A stretch of DNA of 64,000 bases from DAINPP01 sp963667315 (GTDB lineage: Bacteria > Thermotogota > Thermotogae > MWEM01). The notes below the pieces were generated by a model that searched no databases, had not been told where the DNA came from, and saw only the letters and a list, made by a program, of their open reading frames with translations. The first letter of the stretch is position 1; each line of letters starts with the position of its first letter. The position numbers and the translations under genes are program-made. This document shows positions 8,813 through 17,967 of this stretch, piece by piece. The stretch is from positions 3,472,001-3,536,000 of the forward strand of contig OY763325.1 of assembly GCA_963667315.1 (NCBI GenBank). Direction: 5' to 3'.

Positions 8813-9841
8813 ATGCAAAAAAAACCTAATCTTTTGGATGTTGCTGAAAAAGCGGGGGTATCTCCGGCAACTGTTTCAAGAGTGTTCAATAATAATTCAA
8901 AGGTGAATGAACAGATGCGGCAAAAAGTTCTGAAAGCCGCAAATGAAATTGGCTATAAGACGAATATCTATGCGAAGGCATTGATTGAAGGAAAGACAAA
9001 TTTCATCGGTCTCCTTTTGACCCGTTTTGAGATAAGACATTACAGCAGTATTATCAGTGGGATCGAAAGTGTCGTCAGTAAAGCGGGCTACAGGTTTTTC
9101 GTTACCAGCAGCAGATACTCGAAAGAAAAAGAGATGGAGAAGATCAATCTCTTTGAAGACCTTAACTTTGCCGGTATTGTGATTATTTCAGTAGGATTGT
9201 CCGATGAGGAAATTGTCGACATATCCCGAAAAGGGATGCCAATCGTTGTTTTTGACAGAAACGTGAAGGGGTATCAAGATAAATGTGTTTATTTTGATTA
9301 TCACGGTTATCAGAAGGACATTACAAGTTTGTTGATTCGAAATGGACATGAAAGAATCCTTCATCTGTCAGGAACGACAGAGCTTCAGGTCTATCGGGAA
9401 AAATGCAATGGATATGAGGCTGCGATGGAAGAGCATGGATTGGCTGATGATAAGACTGTCCGCGTGTGTAAAGGTGCGGGAAATGATAGTGGTTATGAAG
9501 CGGTCCGCCAATTACTTGAAAGTGGTGAGTTTGTATCAAAAGGGATAACGGCGATCAACTGTCAGAATGATCAGCTTGCTTTTGGTGCCATGTGTGCGCT
9601 CAAGGAGGCCGGATTATCTATTCCGGAGGATGTTTCCGTAACCGGTTTTGGGGATGTCCCTGAAGCCGCCTATACGACCCCGTCTCTGACAACCGTTCGA
9701 TTTAATCATTCGGCAATCGGTAAATATATTGGGAAAAAGATGCTGAGTGTCATCAAAAAGGAACCATTTGACGAAGTTGTACCTCCTTTTGAAATCATTG
9801 GGAGAAATTCCATCAAATATATAAATGGAGGGGTGCAATGA
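8813..9841 (+). CDS. LacI-family transcriptional regulator
   Basis: 342 aa. The N-terminal helix-turn-helix and hinge are canonical: 'LLDVAEKAGVSPATVSRVFN' at residues 5-24, then 'KVLKAANEIGYKTN'. The remainder is a periplasmic-binding-protein-like ligand domain ('VTGFGDVPEAAYTTPSLTTV' near the end). SD AGGAGG lies upstream of the ATG at 8813. It overlaps the first permease gene by 4 bp (ATGA), so regulator and transporter are cotranscribed. The three operator-like palindromes at 7868, 8694 and 8781 are the likely targets; the inducer is presumably the ABC substrate or a breakdown product. Confidence 0.95.
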   Translation: MQKKPNLLDVAEKAGVSPATVSRVFNNNSKVNEQMRQKVLKAANEIGYKTNIYAKALIEGKTNFIGLLLTRFEIRHYSSIISGIESVVSKAGYRFFVTSSRYSKEKEMEKINLFEDLNFAGIVIISVGLSDEEIVDISRKGMPIVVFDRNVKGYQDKCVYFDYHGYQKDITSLLIRNGHERILHLSGTTELQVYREKCNGYEAAMEEHGLADDKTVRVCKGAGNDSGYEAVRQLLESGEFVSKGITAINCQNDQLAFGAMCALKEAGLSIPEDVSVTGFGDVPEAAYTTPSLTTVRFNHSAIGKYIGKKMLSVIKKEPFDEVVPPFEIIGRNSIKYINGGVQ

Positions 9842-10716
9842 AGCGAAAACTGAAAGATACGTTGACCGGCTGGACGGTTATTCTGCCCGCCTTGTCAACA
9901 CAGATTATTTTTATCTATTTACCGTTATGTTGGGCATTTTACAACAGCTTTTTCAAGTGGAACATGATCAGACCGATGAAGTTCATCGGATTCAGAAATT
10001 ATGAGAAGATGTTTTCAAGTGCTGAATTCTGGGATTCTCTGTGGACGACGTTTTTGTATGTTCTCGGAACGGTACCGCCTGCCATTTTCATAGGGCTTGG
10101 GCTGGCGTTGCTCATGAATATGGATTGGCTGAAACTGAAAGGTCTTTTCAGAACCGGTTTTTATATTCCCGTTATAACAGCTATGGCGGCTGCGGCAGTC
10201 ATATGGGGTTGGATTTTTGAACCGAGTTACGGGTTGCTGAACTGGTTTTTCTCCCTGTTTGGAATAGAAGGGGTTGGGTGGCTGAGTGATCCCGATTATT
10301 CGTTGCTGGCTCTGATTATCGTCGGGGTATGGAAACGAGTGGGATACAATATGGTACTGTTCCTGGCTGGGCTACAGGTTATTCCGAAATCTCTTTATGA
10401 AGTGGCAGACATCGATGGGGCTTCCGCTTTCTCAAAATTCAAAAATATCACTTGGCCACTGCTTTCACCGACAACACTGTTTGTAGTTGTCCTGCAGTTT
10501 ATCGCATCTTTCAGGGTATTCGTTTCCGTCAGCGTTATGACACAGGGAGGACCCCTTGATAGCACGCGTGTTATTACATACTTCCTTTATGAGCAGGCTT
10601 TTGAGAATATGAAATTTGGTTACTCTTCAGCGATAGCGGTCTTTATGTTCGTGTTGATGCTGGTCTTCACGATTATTCAATTTAAAGTTAGTAAAAGGAG
10701 GACTTTTTACGCATGA
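9838..10716 (+). CDS. ABC sugar/glycerophosphate permease, MalF/UgpA type
   Basis: 292 aa with six predicted membrane segments. The EAA loop that contacts the ATPase is clear near residues 185-210: 'EVADIDGASAFSKFKNITWP'. It belongs to the carbohydrate CUT1 family (MalF, UgpA, LacF). Start overlaps the LacI stop (ATGA) and its own stop overlaps the next permease (ATGA), so the genes are translationally coupled. No ATP-binding subunit is encoded in the locus, so it probably uses a shared MsmK/UgpC-like ATPase encoded elsewhere, as is common in CUT1 systems. Confidence 0.93.
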   Translation: MKRKLKDTLTGWTVILPALSTQIIFIYLPLCWAFYNSFFKWNMIRPMKFIGFRNYEKMFSSAEFWDSLWTTFLYVLGTVPPAIFIGLGLALLMNMDWLKLKGLFRTGFYIPVITAMAAAAVIWGWIFEPSYGLLNWFFSLFGIEGVGWLSDPDYSLLALIIVGVWKRVGYNMVLFLAGLQVIPKSLYEVADIDGASAFSKFKNITWPLLSPTTLFVVVLQFIASFRVFVSVSVMTQGGPLDSTRVITYFLYEQAFENMKFGYSSAIAVFMFVLMLVFTIIQFKVSKRRTFYA

Positions 10717-11543
10717 TAAGAAAACCGAAATTACAGATAAGAATACTGGTTTATGCCATATTAGTTGCGGTGTTGATCATCATCAATCTTCCTTTCATCT
10801 GGATGGTAATCACTTCTTTCAAAACAGAGGAAGAAGTTTTTTCATGGCCGCCGAAGTTCTACCCGACTTTGTTCAATTTTGACAATTATAAAGGGGCTTT
10901 CGATTTGATACCGATGGGTAAGCTGATGCTCAACTCCGTGTTTGTTGCAGGGGCTGTTACGATACTTCAATTGGTTCTCAACAGTCTTGCCGCCTATGGT
11001 TTATCACGCTTTAAATTCAAGGGCAGAGATGCAATCTTCATCCTGTTGATCGGAACGCTCATGATACCGGGAGAAGTCATCATCATTCCCTTATATGTCA
11101 TTGTTAAAAATATGGGGATGTTAAACAGCTACGCATCACTGATTGTACCATTCATGTCCAGTGCCTTCGGAATATTTCTTCTGAGGCAATTTTTCCTCGG
11201 GATTCCCAGTGAACTGGAAGATGCCGCTTTCATGGATGGTGCTGGCAGGATGAAGATTTTCTGGAAGATTATTTTACCCATGTCAAAACCCGCTTTATGG
11301 ACGACGGCAATCTTTTCCTTCCTGGGAAGGTGGAACTCATACATGTGGCCGTTGGTAGCGATAAATGATCCGGAAAAACAGGTCATACAGGTAGGGCTCT
11401 CTCAGTTTTCAGGTGACTGGATGACACAGTGGACCTGGAAAATGGCGGCTTCAACAACAGCAGTAATACCAATCATCATTTTCTTCTTCTTCATTCAGAA
11501 ACAATATGTCGAAGGGATTAGAGGTGTAGGAATAAAAGGATAA
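10713..11543 (+). CDS. ABC sugar/glycerophosphate permease, MalG/UgpE type
   Basis: 276 aa, six membrane segments, partner of the preceding permease. EAA motif 'ELEDAAFMDGAGRMKIFWKI' around residues 170-190. The short C-terminus 'QKQYVEGIRGVGIKG' is typical of MalG-like subunits ('YVxGlxxGavKG'). Translationally coupled by a 4-bp overlap. Forms the heterodimeric channel for the solute delivered by the binding protein encoded 23 bp downstream. Confidence 0.93.
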   Translation: MIRKPKLQIRILVYAILVAVLIIINLPFIWMVITSFKTEEEVFSWPPKFYPTLFNFDNYKGAFDLIPMGKLMLNSVFVAGAVTILQLVLNSLAAYGLSRFKFKGRDAIFILLIGTLMIPGEVIIIPLYVIVKNMGMLNSYASLIVPFMSSAFGIFLLRQFFLGIPSELEDAAFMDGAGRMKIFWKIILPMSKPALWTTAIFSFLGRWNSYMWPLVAINDPEKQVIQVGLSQFSGDWMTQWTWKMAASTTAVIPIIIFFFFIQKQYVEGIRGVGIKG

Positions 11544-11566
11544 TCAAATTTAAAGGAGGCTTCATC

Positions 11567-12817
11567 ATGAGAAAAGTTATTTTGTTAATCGCAACATTAG
11601 TTCTCATCGCATTAGTTGGCTTTGCAGCACCAACGAAAGTAACCGTATGGTATTCCCAGACGGGAGTCTATTCCCAGACCTTATTGGATATCATCGATGA
11701 ATTCAACGCCGAGCACGAAGGCGAAATTGAAGTGGAAGCAGTTTATACAGGATCCTACGGGGATACACTCACGAAATTACTTGCGGCGCTCGTTGCAAAT
11801 GATCTGCCGACGATGTCTCAGATTGAACAGAGCAGAATTGGACAGTTTGTCGATGGTTTCGCTTTTGAAAGTCTGACAAAATATATCGATAAAGATGCCG
11901 ATTTCAAGGCGAATATGTCAGATTTCTTTGAAGCCTTTATCGCTGCTCAGACGTATGATGGTAAACTTTATGGATTCCCACTCAATCCAAGTACACCTCT
12001 CCTGTACGCAAACAGAGATCTTTTCAGACAAGCAGGATTAGATCCTGACAAAAGACCTGAAACATGGCAGGATGTTTACGATGCTTCAAAGGCAATAGCA
12101 GCTCTTGGAGACGATTATTACGGGTTGAGATTCAGTACATCCGACTGGATCCTTGAACAGTACATGTGGTCATGGGGTGGCGAAATCATCTCTGAAGATG
12201 GTGAAACGATGAAAATTTATTCACCTGAGAATGTCAAAGCCCTCGAATTTTTACAGAAGGCAATAGCAGACGGCGTGTGGACATGGGTTGCCAGTGGTGG
12301 AAGTGCTTTGGATCTCACAGGAAAGATTGGTATGACACAGAGATCAACCGGAAGTCTGACCTATCTTCAGGCAAATGCCGAATGGGAAGTTGGAGCATTC
12401 CAGATGCCTGAACAGGGAGGCAAAAAAGTACCGATCGGTGGTGCAAACATCTATATGTTCGAAAGTAAACCTGAAGCAGAAAAAGCGGCAGGATGGGAAT
12501 TCCTGAAATTCTTAACGTCAAAGGAAAATACATTGAAGTGGGCAATGAACACCGGTTACATGTGCAGCAGAAAATCTGCTTATGAATCGGAAGAGATGCA
12601 GACAGAACTGAAAGCAAATCCGTTGAAGAATATTACATATGAACAGTTGATGACAAGAGCTGTCAGAAGACCGTGGTTTGGACCATACAGAGAAGTTCTT
12701 TCTGCCTTTACAAAGACTTTCCAGACAGCTATAACAGATCCGACAGCTGATTGTGATCAGTTGTTGAAAGAGACACAGGAAAAATGTCAGGAAATTCTTG
12801 ACGAATATTACTGGTAA
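11567..12817 (+). CDS. extracellular solute-binding protein, UgpB/MalE type
   Basis: 416 aa. Cleavable signal peptide 'MRKVILLIATLVLIALVGFA' with no lipobox Cys. The mature start 'APTKVTVWYSQTGVYSQTLL' followed by 'DIIDEFNAEHEGEIEVEAVY' resembles UgpB-like family 1 binding proteins, with the typical 'LYGFPLNPSTPLLYANRDLF' segment near residue 140. Substrate is inferred from context: GDPD and a PHP phosphoesterase in the same locus suggest glycerol-3-phosphate or glycerophosphodiesters, but a sugar cannot be excluded. SD AAAGGAGG. A hairpin with T-rich tail follows and should set this gene's transcript apart from the next one. Confidence 0.9.
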   Translation: MRKVILLIATLVLIALVGFAAPTKVTVWYSQTGVYSQTLLDIIDEFNAEHEGEIEVEAVYTGSYGDTLTKLLAALVANDLPTMSQIEQSRIGQFVDGFAFESLTKYIDKDADFKANMSDFFEAFIAAQTYDGKLYGFPLNPSTPLLYANRDLFRQAGLDPDKRPETWQDVYDASKAIAALGDDYYGLRFSTSDWILEQYMWSWGGEIISEDGETMKIYSPENVKALEFLQKAIADGVWTWVASGGSALDLTGKIGMTQRSTGSLTYLQANAEWEVGAFQMPEQGGKKVPIGGANIYMFESKPEAEKAAGWEFLKFLTSKENTLKWAMNTGYMCSRKSAYESEEMQTELKANPLKNITYEQLMTRAVRRPWFGPYREVLSAFTKTFQTAITDPTADCDQLLKETQEKCQEILDEYYW

Positions 12818-12830
12818 TCAAGCATGATAA

Positions 12831-12860
12831 AAAGCCGGGGATTTTTCCCGGCTTTCTTTA
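12831..12860 (+). terminator. intra-operon terminator after the binding-protein gene
   Basis: AAAGCCGGG (12831-12839) pairs with CCCGGCTTT (12847-12855) around a 7-nt loop, followed by a T-rich stretch. Partial readthrough would express the two downstream genes at lower level than the binding protein. Confidence 0.8.
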
Positions 12861-12876
12861 TTTTTAAGGAGGGATT

Positions 12877-13917
12877 ATGAAAAATATCCTTATAACCGTT
12901 ATGATTTTGATGACGATTTGTGTGTTTTCGAATGAGAAATTTACCCAGATAAGGGTTGTGAATGAGGAAACTAACAAACAATTTGCGGAATACACACCCT
13001 ATTTTGAAATCAGTGAGAAATTTGCTGTTATTCCCGGTTTAAATGAGAAACTGATCCCTCAGGGAATGGGATATATTGAGGATAAAAACTGGTTTGTCCT
13101 TTCATATTATCGCAGTACAGGGGCGAGTGTGTTGTCTTGTGTGGATGCAGATACCGGAACATTAATAAAATCAGTTCCCGTCTCCAATGAAGATGGAACG
13201 ATTTATACCGGCCATGCGGGAGGCGTTGCCGTCAGCCGTTTGAATCTCTGGATATCTTCCGGCGGTTTTCTCAGAAGGATACCGCTTTCTGATCTATATG
13301 CTGCTCAGGATGGTGAAATCGTCAGGATAGTGGATAAGTTTAACACGGGAACAAACGCCTCTTTTGTAACATTCAATGATGATGTTCTATGGGTGGGTGA
13401 ATTTTTCCACGATGGGAATTATCTGACCAACACGGATCATTATGTCAGAATCAGCATATTTGAAGTGAATCATTCATGGGTGACCGGGTTTAAGGTGGAT
13501 GCTCAGACGGATCTGGTTCAAAAGGCGGTAGCAGATACCGGAGCAGATCCTGTTGTTCCCGATTATATTCTCTCTATTCCGGATATTGTTCAGGGAATCG
13601 TTGTGGCTGACAACGGAGAAATTATTTTGAGCCGTTCTTACGGAAGGGGAAATGATTCGACGATCAGTGTCTATCATCCGATAGTGTTTGAAGAACCGGT
13701 AACGCTGAAGACGATTGAGGGGGTGGAGGTTCCAATATGGGTTTTGAGTAGTAAGACTCTTTCCGGAAAAATCACGGCACTTCCCATGTCGGAGAACATT
13801 TATCTGAAAGATGATATGTTGTATATTCTGTATGAATCAGCCGGTGAGAAATACAGAGCCACAACGAAATATGCAACGGATTATATCTGGAAAATGAAAT
13901 TAGATCTGCTGAAATAA
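12877..13917 (+). CDS. secreted beta-propeller-like protein of unknown function
   Basis: 346 aa with signal peptide 'MKNILITVMILMTICVFS'. The mature part is beta-rich with blade-like repeats ending in aromatic-containing strands ('GMGYIEDKNWFVLSYYRSTG', 'GGVAVSRLNLWISSGGFLRR', 'TFNDDVLWVGEFFHDG', 'GIVVADNGEIILSRSYGRG'), which resembles six-bladed propeller hydrolases (SMP-30/phytase-like). No catalytic signature is certain. SD AAGGAGG at good distance. Its place between a phosphate-ester uptake system and a PHP metallohydrolase makes an extracytoplasmic esterase or phosphatase plausible, but this is inference. Confidence 0.75.
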   Translation: MKNILITVMILMTICVFSNEKFTQIRVVNEETNKQFAEYTPYFEISEKFAVIPGLNEKLIPQGMGYIEDKNWFVLSYYRSTGASVLSCVDADTGTLIKSVPVSNEDGTIYTGHAGGVAVSRLNLWISSGGFLRRIPLSDLYAAQDGEIVRIVDKFNTGTNASFVTFNDDVLWVGEFFHDGNYLTNTDHYVRISIFEVNHSWVTGFKVDAQTDLVQKAVADTGADPVVPDYILSIPDIVQGIVVADNGEIILSRSYGRGNDSTISVYHPIVFEEPVTLKTIEGVEVPIWVLSSKTLSGKITALPMSENIYLKDDMLYILYESAGEKYRATTKYATDYIWKMKLDLLK

Positions 13918-13928
13918 GTGGGTTAAAG

Positions 13929-15209
13929 ATGGAAATTAGAAAATCTATAAACCCGGGGCATCAGAATACACTATTGATTTCTGAGATAACGGTTCCCGAT
14001 AACTGTAAGCGTATCGTCATTGAAAAGAAAATTGAGGCATCCGTTGAAGGAATGTTTATGAATAAGGTTGATATCTCGCTGTATGATCCTGAAAAAAAGT
14101 GGCGTGGAAGGGTTGATCGGTATAAGAAAGAGCTGATCATCGATGGAAATTCAGAAAATACAGGGAATTTTGTTTCGGGAAAATGGCGACTGTATTATGA
14201 GGTCTTTCAGATCTACGAACCCGTTGAAATTATTCTGAACATCCATTTTGAGTTGTATGAAGCCTACAATGTCTATACCGGTGAACTGCATACACATACG
14301 ATCAATACAGATGGGAAGCTGTCGCTTGAAGCGGTATCGGAATATCTGAAAGAGAAGCCATGTAATTTTTTCTTCGTATCCGATCATAATTCGATTGCCG
14401 CATGGGATGATCTCAATATGTTGAGCGGGATTAAGGGCTACAGAGGATTGGAACTGACGACTTTTTCAGGTCATGTCCTTTTACTCGGATTGGAACATTC
14501 TGTTCCCTGGTATCACGAAGACGGGACCTTAAAAGAACTTTGCGAAATCAGAAAAGAGGTTCATTCACAAGGAGGGGTGATGGGAATTGCTCATCCTTAT
14601 GCAAATGGCGGCCCATTCTGTGCCGGTTGCCGCTGGGATGGCCCCATAGAACCTGAATCTATCGATTTCATCGAAGTCTGGAATTCAAAGGGGAACAATT
14701 TTAAGGGAAACTGGGAAGCCATAGAACTATGGATAGAATTTCTGAAGGCGGATAAGAAAATATTCTGTACCTGCGGAGCGGATTTGCACAGCATGGGGGA
14801 TCTTGATACCTCCTTGAAGGTTTATGTGCTATCCGATAGAAATGACGAAAAAAGTATCGTGGCAGCACTTAAAGCTGGTCGGTTTTATCTGTCCGGTGAA
14901 ACGGAGATTCAAATTGATATCAACGGGAAAACATTTGGTCAGACGTTTCACATCAACGATCAAACACCTGAAAATAAATTCATTCCGGTTAATTACGATT
15001 TAAAGCATATATCTCATGATCTGAAGTTCTTTATTATTACAAAAGATGGTTTACAACCGTTAGTGATCAAGGAGAAATTATTGGAATGGCGCACGGAACA
15101 TCAGCGGGATTTTCTGATTGTTCTTGCAATGACCTCTGATAGACGAGTTGCATTACTTACAAATCCCATATTCCTTGAGAGAAAAGTGGGAGATCATATA
15201 AACCCCTAA
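13929..15209 (+). CDS. PHP-domain metallohydrolase (CehA/McbA-like)
   Basis: 426 aa. The central PHP domain is recognisable: 'GELHTHTINTDGKLSLEAVS' (motif I, metal-binding His-x-His and Asp), 'FFFVSDHNSIAAWDDL' (motif II), 'GGVMGIAHPYANGG' (motif III) and 'FCTCGADLHSMGD' (motif IV). A beta-rich N-terminal domain of about 100 residues precedes it, as in CehA/McbA-type enzymes that cleave phosphate or carbamate esters. No signal peptide. It starts 11 bp after the propeller gene and so belongs to the same transcript. In this locus a phosphoesterase acting on an imported glycerophosphodiester is likely. A terminator follows. Confidence 0.88.
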   Translation: MEIRKSINPGHQNTLLISEITVPDNCKRIVIEKKIEASVEGMFMNKVDISLYDPEKKWRGRVDRYKKELIIDGNSENTGNFVSGKWRLYYEVFQIYEPVEIILNIHFELYEAYNVYTGELHTHTINTDGKLSLEAVSEYLKEKPCNFFFVSDHNSIAAWDDLNMLSGIKGYRGLELTTFSGHVLLLGLEHSVPWYHEDGTLKELCEIRKEVHSQGGVMGIAHPYANGGPFCAGCRWDGPIEPESIDFIEVWNSKGNNFKGNWEAIELWIEFLKADKKIFCTCGADLHSMGDLDTSLKVYVLSDRNDEKSIVAALKAGRFYLSGETEIQIDINGKTFGQTFHINDQTPENKFIPVNYDLKHISHDLKFFIITKDGLQPLVIKEKLLEWRTEHQRDFLIVLAMTSDRRVALLTNPIFLERKVGDHINP

Positions 15210-15531
15210 ATAGTGCCAATGGACATCGTTGGATCAATTTCCGCGATGAATTCCGACTTTGGATTCGGCTTCTTCTAAAAATCGTATTTACTTGAAGGGC
15301 TTAAAATTTATAGCTTAAAATCTGAAAGGCGATTGCTTTTAAAGTGATCGCCTTTTTGAATTGTTATCGCATACACATCGTTTAAAACACATGAGAATCG
15401 GATTAAATTTCAAAATTACAGTTGAAATCATCATAGTTTAATAAATAGATAATTGATACATAAAAGATTATATAATTGTTATATAACATGTGTATAATGA
15501 GGTATAAACTAATTATGATAGGGGGAATATT
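15210..15531. other. intergenic region with terminator
   Basis: 322 bp. It holds the terminator at 15325-15357. TATAAT at 15493-15498 may be the -10 of the chemoreceptor gene, but no -35 or extended -10 accompanies it. Confidence 0.5.
15325..15357 (+). terminator. intrinsic terminator of the GDPD/ABC/PHP locus
   Basis: AAAGGCGAT (15325-15333) pairs with ATCGCCTTT (15347-15355), continuing into T residues. Confidence 0.75.
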
Positions 15532-17532
15532 ATGGCCTTTAGACTAAAAAGTATCAAATGGAAAATTATGATATGGATCGTTATCACAGCTGTTGTGGCT
15601 TTAGGTGTATTGGCACTTTCTATATTTCTGATGGTTGGGAATACGGTTGGAACTATGGTTGAAAACAATGCAAAGGAAATTGTCATGGGGAAATCTGCTG
15701 AAGTCAGTCAGTGGATAGATACACAGAAGAAATCGATAGAAGTATTGGCAGAGACGAATATCATTAAAAGTATGGCTATCGATGAAGCGTCAGCGTATCT
15801 TAATCAGAGGATGGATATTATTGGAAAAGCGTTTGAAAATGTCTTTCTTGTGGATAAAACGGGAAAAGGAAAGGTACAGAATGGCGCAGCTCTCGATATC
15901 TCTCAGAGAGAATATTTTAAGATGGTTGTGAATGGAAGTCAGTTTGCATTATCCAATCCCGTTTATTCTGCCATAACCGGAAACCCGATATTTGTTCTGG
16001 CGTATGCGGTCAAAGACGATTCAGGTAAGACCGTCGGTGTTGTAGGCGGATCCATTACACTTGAGATGATCTCACAAATTGCCGATAAGGCATCCCTTGG
16101 CGGAATGGGATACGGGTTTATCGTGGATGGAACAGGTCTTCTTATCGCCCATAAAGATCGTGAAATTGTTATGAAACAGAATCTGCTTGATACTTCCTCT
16201 GTTGGCTATGAGAATCTGGCGGAAACCGGGGAGCGTATGATTGAAGGTGAAACGGGTGTTTCCTTGATTAAAACACCTGATGGGATTATAGAATTACTGG
16301 TCTTCAATCCGATCATGAATACACCGAACTGGTCACTTGGAATAGCAGTCGATTCAAATGAGATTAACGCCGATACCAATAATATATTATTATTCGTTTT
16401 ATTAATCGTGCTGATCATTGCCGGTGTATTTATAGCCTTAAGCTATTTTCTTGGCATGATTATCAGCAAACCCATCAAATCACTGGCTGAAGATGTTAAG
16501 CAATTTGGAGAAGGCGATTTGACGGTGTCATTTGATGTGAAAAGCAGTGATGAAATCGGAATGATGGCAGAATCTCTCAAGGTTATGGGAAACAGTTTGA
16601 GAGAAGGCATGATTGATATAAGCAAAGCTACTGAAGACGTCAGTCATTCGGCACAGGATTTATCGGCTATGGCTGAAGAGGGAAGCGCAACTTCAGAAGA
16701 ATTGACATCTCAGGCAGAAGATGTCGATTCAAATGTCCAAAACACATCGGCATCCATTGAGGAAGTAACGTCTGGTGTAGAGGAAGTTGCCGCTAGTGCT
16801 CAAGATGTTTCACGAACCTCACAGGAATTGGCGAACGAAATCAATGAAACGGAAAATGCCGTACAGAATGGTCAAACGGTCCTGAAAGAACAGGGAAACA
16901 GGATGGAAGCAGTGGGGAAACAGAATAAAACAGCCACACAGCTCGTTACTGAAGTGGCAGAAAAAGCCGCAAATGTTCAGGAAATTGTCAATACGATTGC
17001 TTCTATTGCGGAACAGACAAACCTTCTTGCCTTAAATGCAGCGATAGAAGCGGCAAGGGCCGGAGAAGCCGGGAAAGGATTTGCTGTGGTAGCCGATGAG
17101 ATTCGAAAACTCGCTGAGGAAAGTAAAAAAGCATCACAGAATATCGCTTCTATTCTCAATGAGATTAACGACAGTTCCAATAACGCTAATGAGGCGGTTA
17201 AAAGCACCAATTCCCTATATGATGAGCTCAATGAAGGGTCTGTTAAGATCGTTGAAGAATTCAATCGGATAGAAGGTTATATGAAATCTGTCAACAGCCG
17301 GGTAGAATCACTAATGGGAGCGGCTGAAGAGCAAAGTGCCTCTTCAGAGGAGATGGCGTCAGCAATGGATACCTCTGCAAAATCTATGACGAACGTTTCT
17401 GAGCAGATGGAGGAAATTACCACAGGTGTCAGACAGGTATCTGAATCTTCTGAGAAGATGAATCAAACTGCAGAGGATTTGAACGCTCTTGCAGGTCAAT
17501 TACATACACTTGTAAAAAAATATAAGATATGA
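15532..17532 (+). CDS. methyl-accepting chemotaxis protein
   Basis: 666 aa transducer. TM1 lies at about residues 13-35, followed by an extracytoplasmic dCache-like sensor (to about 280; 'DKTGKGKVQNG', 'SNPVYSAITGNPIFVLAYAV', 'GGSITLEMISQIADKA'). TM2 is at about 285-305 ('ILLFVLLIVLIIAGVFIALS'), then a HAMP domain with 'SKPIKSLAEDVKQFGEGDLT'. A long coiled-coil signalling domain carries the conserved hairpin tip 'IASIAEQTNLLALNAAIEAA' near residue 490, which binds CheA/CheW. dCache MCPs often sense amino acids or small carboxylates; the ligand here is unknown. Monocistronic, SD AGGGGG, terminator downstream. Confidence 0.96.
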   Translation: MAFRLKSIKWKIMIWIVITAVVALGVLALSIFLMVGNTVGTMVENNAKEIVMGKSAEVSQWIDTQKKSIEVLAETNIIKSMAIDEASAYLNQRMDIIGKAFENVFLVDKTGKGKVQNGAALDISQREYFKMVVNGSQFALSNPVYSAITGNPIFVLAYAVKDDSGKTVGVVGGSITLEMISQIADKASLGGMGYGFIVDGTGLLIAHKDREIVMKQNLLDTSSVGYENLAETGERMIEGETGVSLIKTPDGIIELLVFNPIMNTPNWSLGIAVDSNEINADTNNILLFVLLIVLIIAGVFIALSYFLGMIISKPIKSLAEDVKQFGEGDLTVSFDVKSSDEIGMMAESLKVMGNSLREGMIDISKATEDVSHSAQDLSAMAEEGSATSEELTSQAEDVDSNVQNTSASIEEVTSGVEEVAASAQDVSRTSQELANEINETENAVQNGQTVLKEQGNRMEAVGKQNKTATQLVTEVAEKAANVQEIVNTIASIAEQTNLLALNAAIEAARAGEAGKGFAVVADEIRKLAEESKKASQNIASILNEINDSSNNANEAVKSTNSLYDELNEGSVKIVEEFNRIEGYMKSVNSRVESLMGAAEEQSASSEEMASAMDTSAKSMTNVSEQMEEITTGVRQVSESSEKMNQTAEDLNALAGQLHTLVKKYKI

Positions 17533-17575
17533 GTATCCGGTGAAGAAGTATTTCTATTGAAAATCAATAAGCTTG

Positions 17576-17611
17576 AAAAACAAGATGCTTTAACAGGCGT
17601 CTTGTTTTTTT
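17576..17611 (+). terminator. intrinsic terminator of the chemoreceptor gene
   Basis: AAAAACAAGATGC (17576-17588) pairs with GCGTCTTGTTTTT, with one G-T pair, ending in a run of seven T. Confidence 0.85.
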
Positions 17612-17639
17612 ACTTGATGTGTAAATTTATAGAACAGAA

Positions 17640-17804
17640 TTGACTCAAACGCAGGAACTGTGATATAATAATATCTTCTAAACTCCGGGAAGTAAAACTT
17701 TTGGGAGCAAAGAGGTTGGCGAACAGAATTGACTCAAACACAGGAACTGTGATATAATAATATCTTCTAAACTCCAAGAAGTAAAACTTTTGGAGGCAAG
17801 AGGA
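17640..17804 (+). repeat. two tandem 89-bp promoter-hairpin units (copy 1)
   Basis: Each unit starts with TTGACT, an 18-bp spacer and TATAAT (17640-17669 and 17729-17758), also preceded by TG as extended -10 (TGATATAAT). Each then has a hairpin whose arms are CTCCGGGAAGT/ACTTTTGGGAG in unit 1 and CTCCAAGAAGT/ACTTTTGGAG in unit 2. The arm sequences differ between units but pairing is preserved. Transcription would start at or just before the hairpin. Confidence 0.8.
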
Positions 17805-17951
17805 AAGGTCAAAAAGCCGAAAAGAGAAACTCCCTCGCAAGATGCTTACAAAAGTTTTCTGCTGAACAATTAGGACAGCTCTTTGGAGACATTTCACCAT
17901 ATTATAAAAATAATAGAAGTAGACGAAATGGAAGGCAATGGCATGAGAAGG

Positions 17952-17967
17952 CTTCCCGAAAGGGAAG
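17952..17967 (+). other. RNA hairpin with GAAA tetraloop
   Basis: CTTCCC-GAAA-GGGAAG, a stable GNRA-capped stem just before the small ORF. In the second repeat copy (20417-20432) one A becomes G, turning an A-U pair into G-U and keeping the stem. It could influence the alternative GTG start at 17974. Confidence 0.55.

Noticed and set aside
17805..17900. Strings 'GCCGAAAAGAG' and 'AGGACAGCTCTTTGGAGA' resemble parts of a glycine riboswitch
   Set aside because: The P1/P3 helices and the order of conserved blocks could not be paired convincingly, and the region is followed by no glycine-metabolism gene.
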